Source: Homarus americanus
Taxonomy: Eukaryota; Arthropoda; Malacostraca; Decapoda; Nephropidae
Assembly: GCF_018991925.1 (NCBI RefSeq)
Contig: NW_024735442.1
Coordinates: 770,001-834,000, forward strand
DNA length: 64,000 nucleotides
Reading direction: 5' to 3'
In this document: positions 23,445 to 33,960 of the stretch, in pieces
Numbering within the stretch: position 1 is the stretch's first letter
Layout of the letters: every line of letters begins with the position of its first letter
Position numbers and translations under genes: made by a program
Notes under the pieces: model-generated
Seen by the model: only the letters and a program-made list of their open reading frames with translations
Told to the model about the DNA's origin: nothing
Database searches by the model: none

Positions 23445-23812
23445 CTGTATTAAAAAGGTGTCAGTAAAATCACTGGCATGCTTGATGCGAGCCAGAGGCA
23501 ACACAGGGTAACACTGATGACCCACGGCAGCAAAGTCAGCATCCAGTATAGGAGGAGACTCATCAGGTAAGTGAGACAAAACAAGTGGAGATTCATTTGT
23601 TATATTAGGCCACATTTCTTCCCAGTCCAACATCTTTGATGATTCATGCTGGGAGTTACCATAATCTTCACTAGTTGAAACCGATACAGTAATATTTATA
23701 GGTGTGGCCGTCCCAACAAACTCCATCTCTTGTTTAGAAGATACTTCAGTATATTCAGATGCTTTTACATCTCGGATATGAGGCCAAAGCTTTTTGAAGG
23801 CACTACCACATT
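23445..23812 (-). CDS. TMEM8: TMEM8 exon 7: extracellular region, Ser/Thr/acidic linker
   Basis: 368 bases, entering after phase 1 and leaving phase 0; acceptor GATATTTCAG and donor GTATGG. It reads ECGSAFKKLWPHIRDVKAS, then an acidic and N-glycosylation-rich linker (NITVSVSTSEDYG, NITNESP), and ends CYPVLPLARIKHASDFTDTF. It aligns with the long variable linker and the following C-x-x-x-YPVTR-like start of the second beta domain in vertebrate PGAP6. This is the least conserved part of the protein. Confidence 0.88.
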
Positions 23813-24071
23813 CTGAAATATCATTATAAACTTAGATAATATTGAATCTAAATATACTGTTTTAAATGTTCTGTAAACACTAAGTAAATCATGGAAAAAT
23901 ACACAGTATTAAAATAGGAACAGACCAAGTACAAGCAAAAAAAAATCATCCATTAGGAGAGCCAGTTGATCATGAGTTATTACGTGCTGTTAAACCAGTC
24001 ATCCCCAGCCCTGTGACCTGGATCACAGTACTGTGACCCAAACCACCTACTAGTGTGACCCGTAAAACTAC

Positions 24072-24245
24072 AGTGGCCCCTCGGTTAACGAACACAATTC
24101 GTTCCAGAAGGTCGTTCGTTAACCAAAAATTTCGTTAATCGAAACCATTGTTTCAATGGAATATTGGGTAATTGGTTCCAGCTCACAGAAAAGTATATAC
24201 AAAGTAAAGCCAAAAATGCATAAAGTCAGAAACACTCCTAAAATT
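24072..24245. mobile_element. End fragment of the Tigger 31062 family
   Basis: CAGTGGCCCCTCGGTTAACG and the following 'attcgttccagaaggtcgtt' match the right end (inverse) of the intact element at 31062-33623 and the left end of 54477-55310. Only one end is present. Confidence 0.75.
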
Positions 24246-24284
24246 CCCCTAAATCGCCCTTAAATCACTGCAGTATAGTCTGGA

Positions 24285-24350
24285 TTTACGCGGTTTTGGT
24301 CAACGCGTTTGGTCATTTACGCGGTGCCTTGCCAGAATTGAGGAGGAGGG
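24285..24350. mobile_element. End fragment of a CGCG-type Tigger
   Basis: 'tttacgcggttttggtcaacgcg' and 'tacgcggtgccttgccagaa' match the left end of the element beginning at 62773. Confidence 0.6.
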
Positions 24351-24585
24351 TGTGGAGATGAGGACCAACTGCTGTAGGGGGCATGACCCTAAAAAGATGA
24401 AGAGCCACTGTTTTAGAGTAACTGTGACTCAAACATTACCTATTGAATGTTACACAAAAAGTCATTCCTAATGGGTAAATGTACAGTCAACTAACAAGGT
24501 ACTGTACTATATGCCTGTATATTAAAAAAAATATGCAGTGATATTACACAAAGTTAATGGAGAGAGAGAGAGAGACTCTTCTTAC

Positions 24586-24878
24586 CTTTTGTGCGAACAG
24601 TAATATCTATGCCAGTCTCTCCTTCAGTTACAACCAAGAGATAATAATAGCCATCAGAATATGGCCTCAATTCAGTAAAAACATGACTGTCTCCTTGTGT
24701 TATATTGGCTACCCCAACATCTGGGTTATATGCTGGAAGAGACCTGGCATTAAAGGCAAGGGATCGAATGCACCATCTAAAAAGCCGCTCTCCTGTATCC
24801 TGGTTAATAATTTGTTCAAGTATATGGCAGTTAGAGACATTGACTTGCAAAAACCAGGTGTGAGAAGGAACATAGAAC
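24586..24878 (-). CDS. TMEM8: TMEM8 exon 6: extracellular beta region
   Basis: 293 bases, entering phase 2 and leaving phase 1; acceptor TCTCTTTAACAG and donor GTAAGA. It reads FYVPSHTWFLQVNVSNCHIL and FRWCIRSLAFNARSLP, ending LVVTEGETGIDITVRTK. It contains two N-x-S/T sites (NVSNC, NITQG). The FYVP start aligns with the KVFVP segment of vertebrate PGAP6. Confidence 0.93.
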
Positions 24879-25205
24879 CTGTTAAAGAGAAAGAAATAGA
24901 TTAAAAACATTTAAGAAAACTTGCATATTAATGTCAACAGAGAGCCTAAGACTTTGATGTTTTGTTCATTTTAACTTCATAAAAAACAAATATGCCATGA
25001 ATGTGCTTCAATAAATAATTAATAAAAAAAATTATACTGTATTAATACATTATATTTACCAATAATCATCACATCTCTTAAGAGTTATTTTAGACAGTTC
25101 TTTCTTGGAGTTAAAAAAAAAAAAAAACATATTTGACACCTTTCCACAAACTGGAAAGAAACAAAATAAGATACAGATCTGCAGACTCAGTATCACTGTA
25201 CTCAC

Positions 25206-25333
25206 CTATAATATGAAAGGTTTTCATGAGTTCTAACTGACTGTTTTATTCCTATGTTTAGAGTTTGAATGTGATCCTTCTGACTCCACATTGCAATAGA
25301 TCCCAGACTGTAACGGCACTTGTGTATAATGCC
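25206..25333 (-). CDS. TMEM8: TMEM8 exon 5: extracellular beta region
   Basis: 128 bases, phase 0 in and phase 2 out; acceptor TTATTTCCAG and donor GTGAGTAC. It reads GIIHKCRYSLGSIAMWSQKD and KQSVRTHENLSYYR. It follows exon 4 in phase across a 16-kb intron. Confidence 0.92.
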
Positions 25334-26180
25334 CTGGAAATAAAAAAATACTTGAAATTTTTCTCTTGTACTAGTGTTGAGAAACCTGTTAGTTACAATG
25401 TGGGGACTAAATTGTTCATATAATTCCCATTGGCATGGGATGCTCATTTGGGGAATTTATCCTAGGCAGAAAGTACTGCAAAAATGCTCTTCAAAAAAAA
25501 TTGGAGTTCTACTTTTATAATGATTTTTAAAGTTACTCTGAAGTCAATATCTTTCATGCCTATTTTCTTTTCACTTTTGCAAAATCTACACATAATTGAA
25601 AAATATTTCCAATATATCTATTAAAAACTTTACACTGAATGTTTCCTAATAGAAAAACTTCATCCTCTTTCTTCTCTGAGCCCATACTACTCTTACCCTA
25701 ATATGTTCTGTTATTGTAAAAATTTGCTCAATAATGACTACAATACATTTTCCCTGGTATACTTAACAAAATTATTCCTCAAGAATTTTGTTTTTATTCT
25801 CCTGTTCCTTCCCATCAAAAATGAAAAATTATATTTGCTCTTAACCCGCTTGGAGTCAATCACAGATATATCTGTGATGAAATGTTCCCAGTACTCTCTG
25901 GTCTTACATGCATTACAAATAGCTTGATTTTTATGCAGTGTTTCAAGCACCTTTAGGCCTATGATTTGGCAAAACTGTCAGCCCAACCATGCTACCACAC
26001 ACAACAGGACCATACTTCAGGAGTGTAGAGGGTGAGCATGGGGATGAGTCATTACCCCCACATGTGACTGCCACCCACGTAAAGTCCCAGACAAAAGTTC
26101 TCACAACAGTCAAGGTGGATGGTGTAAAGTCCGTTCACCCTTACTGGATGAGGGGTTGCTGTCCAACCATTGCCTACCTC
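25334..26180 (-). other. Start of the 16-kb TMEM8 intron, nothing recognised
   Basis: AT-rich with no repeat ends. 25989-26180 is less AT-rich and may belong to the repeat that follows. Confidence 0.4.
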
Positions 26181-26184
26181 CCAC

Positions 26185-26580
26185 CCTCCAAAAAAAAACA
26201 ACACACACACACACACACATCCTTGACCACCGAAGGGTCAAGACGTACCTGGCGCTCCTCTCGGAGCAGCCAGGTCAACTGTTATGTTGGCCCATACCAA
26301 CTCCCTCCCCTGAACCCTCCTCCCCACCGGAATATCAACAAGTTCTCGCCAGAAGTTACAATTTCATTTAGGAAAGGAATGGAACCAGTGTTAAACAGAG
26401 GTGAACAGTGGTAAACAGTGCTTAAGTCAGTGAAAACAACTCAACAGTAACAGTCGTACCCAAGTTAACCTTCACACAGTGAGGTCCCAGGTACCCAGTG
26501 ATAACGGCCCGTGAGACCCAACAACAACCGCCGATGTGTTAATCTGTCTACGATAGGAAGGCCTGGGACCACACTTCACT
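26185..26580 (+). repeat. Interspersed repeat, copy of 17815-18210
   Basis: A (CA)n tract followed by 'ccttgaccaccgaagggtcaagac', 'atatcaacaagttctcgcc' and 'gtgaacagtgg' blocks matching 17815-18025. Confidence 0.5.
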
Positions 26581-26582
26581 CG

Positions 26583-27104
26583 TATAACACCATCTGTGAG
26601 GGAATTACTACACCATGTGAGGTCCCTCATAACACCATATGTGAGGGAATTACTACACCATGTCAAGTCCCTCATAACACCATCTGTGAGGGAATTACTA
26701 CATCACATCAGGCCCCTCATAACACCATCTGTGAGGGAATTACTACACCACGTGGTCCCTCATAACACCATCTGTGAGGGAATTACTACACCACGTCAGG
26801 TCCCTCATAACACCATCTGAGGGAACTACTACACCACGTCAGGTCCCTCCTAACACCATCTGGAAGAGAGTTACTGTACCACGTCAGGTCCCTCATAACA
26901 CCATCAGGGGAATTACTACACCACGTCAGGTCCCTCATAACACCATCTGAGGGAACTACTACACCACGTCAGGTCCCTCCTAACACCATCTGGGAGAGAG
27001 TTACTACACCACGTCAGGTCCCTCATAACACCATCTGAGGGAACTACTACACCACGTCAGGTCCCTCCTAACACCATCTGGGAGGGAGTTACTACACTAC
27101 GTGT
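26583..27104. repeat. ~45-bp minisatellite, about 11-12 units
   Basis: The unit 'taacaccatctgtgagggaa' + 'ttactacaccatgtgaggtc' + 'cctca' is repeated with small indels (shorter units near 26815 and 26903). It is located directly after the 26185-26580 repeat, at the place where the paralogous copy at 18190-18260 has only a single related 'ccacatgaggtcc' stretch. Confidence 0.9.
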
Positions 27105-27266
27105 TTGCTGTTCAACACCTACATTAATCTGTATGTTCACTGTATGTTCCTTTACCATTCCCTAATGAAGGCTTTTGTTAAGCCACCAATGTATGTAATA
27201 AGTCATTTATGTCCAATGTATATTTTCAGCCTTCAGGCTGCAGAACTTTTTCAATAAACCATTAAT

Positions 27267-27309
<43 letters not shown>

Positions 27310-27310
27310 C
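27105..27310 (+). repeat. Retroelement 3' end with AATAAA and (CA)n tail
   Basis: The 'ttcagccttcaggctgcaga' block is followed by 'caataaacc' and a (CA)n tract (27270-27307). A related 3' end is at 27620-27680 and, on the minus strand, at 59516-59640. Confidence 0.55.
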
Positions 27311-27799
27311 ACACAATACTGAGTGCGGCTGGATCTGACCTAACCTGACTTGACCTCACGGCTTCACCTGACCTAACCTGAAGGATGGAGCACACCTGCA
27401 TTGCCCCAAGCTACTGTCCTGGCCACGTGGCCACACACCTGCCAAACCACATCCAGCCCATAAGAGCACGAACTGATTGCTATAAGAACAGCCCAGTCTC
27501 AACCATTGTAAAAATTATCAACACCTAATTATTATATACAGTATCATATTTGCATCACTTATTTTACTTGTATATCATTTGTAAATCAAGAGACCCATTC
27601 CCCAATTATGTTATTGTATATTTTCAGCCTTCCGGCTGCCATGCTCTTTCAATAAACAGCTAATTATTATTATTATTACACACACGCACCCTCACAGTTT
27701 AACAATCGAGCTCTGATACTTCCATTTCTCAATAAAGACTATGGAAGCATGTCATAGGAACATAAGAACATAAGAAAATATACTGATGTCGAATATCAA

Positions 27800-28590
27800 A
27801 GGGTGGCTCATCAGCATCAACTAACAGACTTAGGATTAGCTAAGATCTGAAGGCACCGGTCACCAGGCACATCCCAACATGATGAATAGAGTTCAGTGTA
27901 TCGAGTCTAGCTGATGAGTACACCTCACATCCATAATCCAGTTTGGATCTAACTAGCATGTGGTAAAGGTGCAGCAGAGTTCCTTAGTCAGCACCCCACG
28001 GTGTGTGCCCCAAAACTCTCATTAACTTGAGAGCACACTGGCAAGAAATCTTTGAGGTAACGAATATGTGGCTGCCACATAAGACGGTTGTCGAAGTTAA
28101 TGTCCAGGAAATGAGTCTCTGTGACACATCACACATAACAACCCTAGAGCTGTAGATCAAGATTTGGGTGAACACCTCCAAGGCGCTTGAAATGCATGGC
28201 AACGTTCTTCAAGGAGAAAATCTGAAGCCATGCTCTGTGGGCCAATGTGAAACCTTGGTCTAGTGCAACTTGCATGCAATGTTCAGCCACTGACATCAAC
28301 ATAGAATGAGATTGATGCACCTCCTGGAACTGATGCTGCTACCCCATTTATTGCCATGGCAAAAAAGGTCACATTCAAGACACTGCGGTGAGGAGCCCTG
28401 TCCTCCTGATTATGTGTTGCTGACATTTCTGAAGCAACACAGACTGTAAAAGTGCAACGTCCCAAGAACTGACCCATTATTGATGATAAATTTCCCCGCA
28501 TCCAAAATTGCGAAGCTCATTTAGGATGCTGAATCTCCAAGCTGTGTCATATGCTTTTTCTAGGTCTAAAAAATGCAGAAGAGACAATGA
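27800..28590 (-). pseudogene. Jockey-clade LINE reverse transcriptase remnant
   Basis: The minus strand from about 28580 reads FLDLEKAYDTAWRFS, the RT motif carrying the first catalytic aspartate, followed by ILNELRNFGC. Farther down come LDINFDNRLMWQPHIRYLK and, at 27940-27880, SKLDYGCEVYSSA with LDTLNSIHHVGM, which are the post-RT thumb blocks of Jockey elements. Several stops and shifts interrupt it. Confidence 0.78.
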
Positions 28591-28807
28591 CAACGAGAAA
28601 AGGCTTCAGACTGAGGACTCCAGACGAACAAGTCAAGAACTCACCACCTCAGGGAGACCTCTACTAGGAGGCTACTATCTTGCTGGGTGGATATTTTGTG
28701 TTCTCTTCTATAAAGTGTTTCTATTTACCTGTGAACATCAATAATGTCCAGGTCCATTACAGACTGGCTTTCCATGGTATGGAGCCCTAGATATCTTGCA
28801 AAATCTA

Positions 28808-29173
28808 TAATAAATAAATAAAGGTTGCCCCTTGTGTAACGAGGATGGCCGGTCGTAGAGCCACCTAGGCGTGAATTTGTTTAAGGTGTAGAAGCTGTCG
28901 CCAACACAACAACCACACCCTGAGTTAACGAGCTGCATGACTCAGTGTCAAGGAATACTCCGAGAAGACCGGACAACTCGCCAACTGCACTGGCTAACCA
29001 TTACCCCGGAATACGATCCGCAAATCGATTAACATCCAGGTCCCCAATTACTGCTGGGTAGACAGAGGTAAATGGCGTAAAGAAACTTGCCCATAATTTC
29101 ACCCTGCCCGGGGATCGAACCTGGGTCCACTCGCTTGCAAGGCAAGCATGCTGACCATTACACCACAGGGTCT
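28808..29173 (-). mobile_element. tRNA-derived SINE, second family
   Basis: On the minus strand the head starts GACCCTGTGGTGTAATGG at 29172 and contains the B box GGTTCGATCC (plus 29110-29119). The anticodon arm resembles a tRNA with TGC in the loop. A central block (about 29030-29060, minus 'agcagtaattggggacctgg') matches the SINE at 4437. The 3' end is TTTATTTATTTATTA rather than poly(A). Confidence 0.8.
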
Positions 29174-30349
29174 ACCTGCTTGAACACACCTGGTAAGATC
29201 TCACTGGCAGAAGCATCATGGAAAATGTCAGGACCAGTGGGCCTCCTGTGGCTCTTATACTTGGGCATTTGACAGGACCCAGAGTCACCTTTTTTTTAAT
29301 CTGAGAGGGCTGTAATGTAGCAATTGATTATCCAAAGGAGGGTCCAGGGATGGGTGCAGGGTCATCAAGGGTGTATCTGGCCAATTATTGGAGTTTGTTT
29401 TGTCTACACAAAAAACAATATAATTTGACTCTCCCCATCCACCTTCCATTGAGCTCAACAAGGGGAGGTCAATGCCAGAGATAAGACCCTGGTGACCCCA
29501 GCGGAAGCGGGGAGTATATGGGGGTAACCACCAGGTGGCCTAGACAGCAGCTCCTAGACCATGCTTCACCCTAGCCACACTGTGACCAGCCAATTGACTT
29601 GATCAGGCCCAACCAAGCTGCCCATATACAGTAGCTGGAATAGAGGACCAAAGAGATGTGTTGCTAGCCGCAGGGCACTCAACCTCCAGGACTCCCGTCT
29701 CTAGTATTATGGGTTGCCACACACGGCAAATATGTGGGAGAGTATTAAAGCCTCATTGGCTCTGGGCTTGGGACACCTTTGTTGACTCCTAAATTACCAA
29801 AATAGTATTAGAAAATATGCAATACAGGGTACAGTACAAGGTTTTTTAAAAGACAGGACTACATAAACTACAGTGTCTCAATTTATGATGAGTCCCCAAA
29901 ATTAAATTCCATGCCCATGAGAATACACCAACCTTATATGACTACTAAATACTGTATACTAATGCCTCTCTAGCTCAGATCTCCTACACTACAGATCCTC
30001 TACTGGTTAGATAAGAGAAATAGAGGATTGATCCTGAAATTCTGTTATATAGCCAAGTAACTATATACAATAGTACTGAAAGCAAGTCTTGGGTTGAAAA
30101 AACAGGCTCCAGGGCTATAACTTGTGATTGGCATCTAAAAATGAAACAATCTAAAATTAAATCCAATTCATAGGAAAGTACACTAAAAAGTTAAAATTTT
30201 TGCTGTTCACACTAACAAGAGAGGCTTCAATCAATTCATTTGCTATGCTGATATTGGCTATAAAACACACTATCCAGATCAAAAGCTTCAGATCCAAATC
30301 AACTGATCTCCTGGAAGGAGGGATAATAAGTTGCTCAATCATTAGTTTT
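29174..30349. other. Intron DNA with a possible LINE fragment
   Basis: Minus-strand 29270-29178 reads RPTGPDIFHDASASEILPG, which resembles the start of a LINE RT domain. The rest (29280-30349) has no recognised feature. Confidence 0.3.
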
Positions 30350-30840
30350 TTTTATTTAAATTTTTTTTTTACATGGAATAGCCCACCTGGGCACAGGTCA
30401 TCGACCCACAATCGGGCCTACGGGGCAAAAAATAAGAGTAAAATTAATTAAAAATAGAAAAGAAAGAGATTATGTTAATCTACACCACGAAGATGCCGGA
30501 AAACCATCTTTTTAAAGTGAGACAGATTGTAAGAGTATGGAAACACAGAAGAAGGCAGAGCATTCCACAGTTTGGCTGTGTGAGGAAAGAAGAATTTACT
30601 ATAATGGGTTATTCTAGTGTGACCGACATCCACAGAGAAAAGGTGGGCACCGCGGGCAAGACGATGTTACGAGCCCACGGCTTTGCCCATGGTACACAGG
30701 ATGCCAAATCCACCGAACATTGCCCGTTAAAGTACCTGTAAAAGAGAGAGAGTGAAGCAACATTGGGGTGAAGAAAAAGGGAAGAAAGATTATCAACTAA
30801 AGGAGGAGAATTAATAAGACGAAATGCCTTTGAGTCCACT
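30350..30840 (-). mobile_element. LINE 3' region, copy of 21330-21665
   Basis: Minus-strand frames read FFLPHTAKLWNALPSSVF- and VGHTRITHYSKF-like blocks matching 21440-21620, plus a plus-strand 'tagcccacctgggcacaggt' domain at 30378. That domain also occurs at 21340 and in the opposite orientation at 19795 and 33890. Confidence 0.6.
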
Positions 30841-30854
30841 CTTGCCTTTGTCAG

Positions 30855-31061
30855 TAGTAGGCAGCTACCAAACAGGGAGGTACTACCACTTGGGAAGATA
30901 TTGGAAGCATAATGTGTTGTCTAATGGTAGACCCTGCTGCCTACATGGCATCACAAAAATTGTGACCAAGTCCCAGGTTGCTGATCTGACTTTCTGCCTC
31001 ATTTACACACAATTGTAGGGTCTCAATTGTTTCTCTTACAATGACAACACAACATACAGTA
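30855..31061 (+). repeat. Left part of repeat split by the Tigger
   Basis: Matches 19165-19265. The continuation after the Tigger is at 33626-33960. Confidence 0.65.
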
Positions 31062-33623
31062 CAGTGACCCCTCGTTTTTAACACCTCGGTTAACGTTTTT
31101 TATTAACAACTTTTCCATAAGGATTTCAATTTTTTACGAAAAAAATTTTTTAACGAACTTCTTACGAACCGACCTCAATGTTTCATTGCACTGACCGGGC
31201 AACCAGCTTTAGTATAGTCCGCCAATACATTTCGGTTCTAGGGCTTAAATTCCTTACTATTTTGTAAATATCAAGAAGTTTATACTTTCAATATTTTAAA
31301 AGTTTAATATTCTTTTTTTAGTCATTTTAACAATTATTGAACAAATTGAAGGTAAAGTGACACGGTAACACAGCAAAACAGCAGTCTCTCTCTGTTTTCT
31401 TGGAGGTAACATCTTGACTAACTGCTTTTTTTCTGTGTTTCCAAGCAAATTATTGGTCATTTTGAAAATTATTTTACATATTGACAATATATAGTGCAGT
31501 GCAGTGTTATTTTAAAGAAAATATTCTTTATTTACAGCTAGTTTAACTTTGAAAAATACGTGTTGCCATTGTTTGAATCCAGCATGGGGCCTAAGAGATC
31601 AAGAAAAGTGATTTCAATCCAAATGAAGCAGGAAATAATAAAAAAACACGAACAAGGTATTAAATCAAATGCGCTATGCAAAGAATATGGCATGTCGGCA
31701 TCAACTGTGTCGACAATTCTTGCACAAAAAGACAAATTTAAGGAAGTGAACGTGAGAGACAAATCTACAAGAGTGTTTAAAAGTAGATCCCTAATCGTAG
31801 AAACTGAGAGGTTACTTATCATCTGGATTAGGGAAAAACAGATGAAAGGTGATTCAGTTTCTGGTGATTTCATTTGTGAAAGAGCCAGGGAGATTTATGA
31901 ACATTTAAAGACAGATCAACCTAGTTCTTCAGGAACAGAATTTGAAGATTTTCGGGCTAGCAAAGGCTGGTTCGAAAAATTTAAGAAAAGAAGTGACATT
32001 TTAAGTGTTGTTAGGCATGGTGAAGCTGCTAGTGCTGATAAAGAAGGGGCAGCAAAGTTTTTAATTGAATTTAAAAAACTGATGGAAGAAGAAAATTATC
32101 TTCCACAGCAAGTTTTCAATGTTGACGAAACTGGGCTGTTCTGGAAAAAGATGCCCAAAAGAACATTCATCACCAAGGATGAAGCCTCTTTACCTGGGCA
32201 TAAACCCATGAAAGACCGTCTCACTCTATTGCTTGGTGCCAATGCTTCAGGGGATTTCCGACTGAAGCCTATGCTTGTCTACCACTCTGAAAACCCCAGG
32301 GTGTTCAAGCAACAGAAAGTGGTAAGAACAATGCTTGGAGTTTATTGGAAGTCCAACCGTAAGGCATGGGTGACAAGACAGTTCTTTAATGAATGGGCTA
32401 TTGATGTGTTTTGCCCCTCTGTCAAGAGCTACCTAACCACCAATAAACTTCCTTTAAAGGCTCTTCTCCTCATGGATAATGCTCCTGGTCATGACCCTGA
32501 CCTTGCCAGAAATTTGGAGTATAAATTTGACTTTGTGAAAGTGTTGTTTTTGCCTCCAAACACTACATCACTCATACAGCCAATGGACCAGAATGTGATC
32601 AGCAACTTCAAGAAGTTGTACATGAAGAAAATGTTTAGGAGGTGTCATCAGGCAACTTCCATTGATCCTGAACTAACACTGAAACAGTTCTGGAAGACAC
32701 AATTCAACGTCCTGGAGGCTGTAAAATTGATTGTGTCATCATGGCAAGAAGTCTCCAATAGAACCCTCAATTCTTCATGGAAAGCACTGTGGCCATCAGT
32801 AGTCCATGATTTTGAGGGATTTGAGGATGACACAGAGTTGGACCAGGAGATTGTGTCCATTGGTCAGTCATTGGGTCTTGAAGTGGAGGAGAAGGATGTG
32901 GAAGAGCTTGTGATGTCTCATGAGGAGGAACTTACTCCTAATGACTTGAAGGAACTGGATGAGATGTTACGGGTAGAGGCTGACAGTGGTGAGGAGGAAA
33001 TTGAAAGTGATGACCATATGTCAGCTACACAGTTGAAAGATGTGATTTACCACTGGGAGAAGTTCAGGGAACTGGCTTCAAAGCACCCAGAAGTGGAAAA
33101 AACTGAACTAGCTTTGTGTCATGTTGAGGACTCAGTGGTCTCCTTCTTTAAACATAAGTTAATGGTGAGGAGGACAGATGCCCCACAGACCACAATTGAC
33201 ACTTTCTTCAGTAAAAGGCAGAGGGAACAAGATGCTAGCCCTCAGCCTTCCACTTCAAGAAGGAGAGAGGATGTTCATGGTGGAGAATCTGTCAGTCCAG
33301 AGGTTCCTGACATTTTCATGGAAGGTGACTCACCTTCCAAGAAGCAGTAAAATGCTTCTCCTCCACCTCCACTTCCTTCTCTTCTCCCTTCTCCTCCTGC
33401 ACCTCCCACTTCAAATGCACATCATCACCATCATCCAGGAGCCTTCTACATACACACCTCAAAGTAAGTAAATTTTTCCGCCATTTTTGTTGAAGTTAGG
33501 AAATTTTCGGTGAGCTGGAACCAATTACCCAAAAACCCATTGAAACAATGGTTTCGTTAACGAACGTTTCGGTTAACGAACGACCTTCTGGAACGGATTG
33601 AGTTCGTTAACCGAGGGCCACTG
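31062..33623 (+). mobile_element. Intact autonomous Tigger (pogo/Tc1-mariner) transposon, 2562 bp
   Basis: The left terminal repeat CAGTGACCCCTCG and the right end (reverse complement) CAGTGGCCCTCGGTTAACG are flanked by TA on both sides (31060-31061 and 33624-33625). Subterminal GTTAACG motifs recur. It contains one uninterrupted transposase ORF. It inserted into an older repeat whose two halves flank it, inside the 16-kb TMEM8 intron and opposite to TMEM8 transcription. Confidence 0.92.
31584..33350 (+). CDS. Tigger-type transposase, complete
   Basis: 588 codons from ATG at 31584 (MGPKRSRKV); an in-frame ATG eight codons earlier (31560) is less likely because relatives start with MGPK-like sequence. 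The order is a psq/helix-turn-helix DNA-binding domain (about residues 10-55, with SASTVSTILAQKDK), a CENP-B-like second HTH domain (about 72-145, ASKGWFEKFKKRS), then the DDE catalytic core. Candidate catalytic aspartates are D181 in FNVDETGLFW, D298 in LLLMDNAPGHD and D335 in LIQPMDQ, with 36 residues between the last two. This is the acidic triad expected of pogo/Tigger. The tail is acidic (DSGEEEIESDD) and ends DSPSKKQ. Transposases of this family cut and paste at TA dinucleotides. No disabling change is visible, so the copy may be active or recently active. Confidence 0.95.
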   Translation: MGPKRSRKVISIQMKQEIIKKHEQGIKSNALCKEYGMSASTVSTILAQKDKFKEVNVRDKSTRVFKSRSLIVETERLLIIWIREKQMKGDSVSGDFICERAREIYEHLKTDQPSSSGTEFEDFRASKGWFEKFKKRSDILSVVRHGEAASADKEGAAKFLIEFKKLMEEENYLPQQVFNVDETGLFWKKMPKRTFITKDEASLPGHKPMKDRLTLLLGANASGDFRLKPMLVYHSENPRVFKQQKVVRTMLGVYWKSNRKAWVTRQFFNEWAIDVFCPSVKSYLTTNKLPLKALLLMDNAPGHDPDLARNLEYKFDFVKVLFLPPNTTSLIQPMDQNVISNFKKLYMKKMFRRCHQATSIDPELTLKQFWKTQFNVLEAVKLIVSSWQEVSNRTLNSSWKALWPSVVHDFEGFEDDTELDQEIVSIGQSLGLEVEEKDVEELVMSHEEELTPNDLKELDEMLRVEADSGEEEIESDDHMSATQLKDVIYHWEKFRELASKHPEVEKTELALCHVEDSVVSFFKHKLMVRRTDAPQTTIDTFFSKRQREQDASPQPSTSRRREDVHGGESVSPEVPDIFMEGDSPSKKQ

Positions 33624-33671
33624 TATTGTTTCTCACTATTGATTTTTTTCATTTTTGCATTTCTTTATGGT

Positions 33672-33711
<40 letters not shown>

Positions 33712-33960
33712 GTGTTGTTATTATTATTGTTATCATTATTATTTTATTTTTAATTTTGTATTTTGTATTATAAATTTTATTTTTACTATGAATTATGATT
33801 ATTTAATTTATAATTTTGTATTTTTATAATTTTTTTTTTATTTAATATGAATTATTATTATTATTACATTTTCGCCCCCAAGGCTCTGATGTGGGTCAAT
33901 GACCTGTGCCTGGGTGGGCTAATCCCCATAAAAAAAAAATCTAACAGTTGGGCAGAAAAG
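33624..33960 (+). repeat. Right part of repeat split by the Tigger, with (TTA)n
   Basis: 'ttgtttctcactattgattt' and the (TTA)n run match 19270-19340. 33870-33935 matches 19785-19850. Confidence 0.65.

Noticed and set aside
29102..29173. Functional tRNA-Ala(TGC) gene on the minus strand
   Set aside because: The cloverleaf-like head continues directly into a SINE body with a TTTA-repeat tail.
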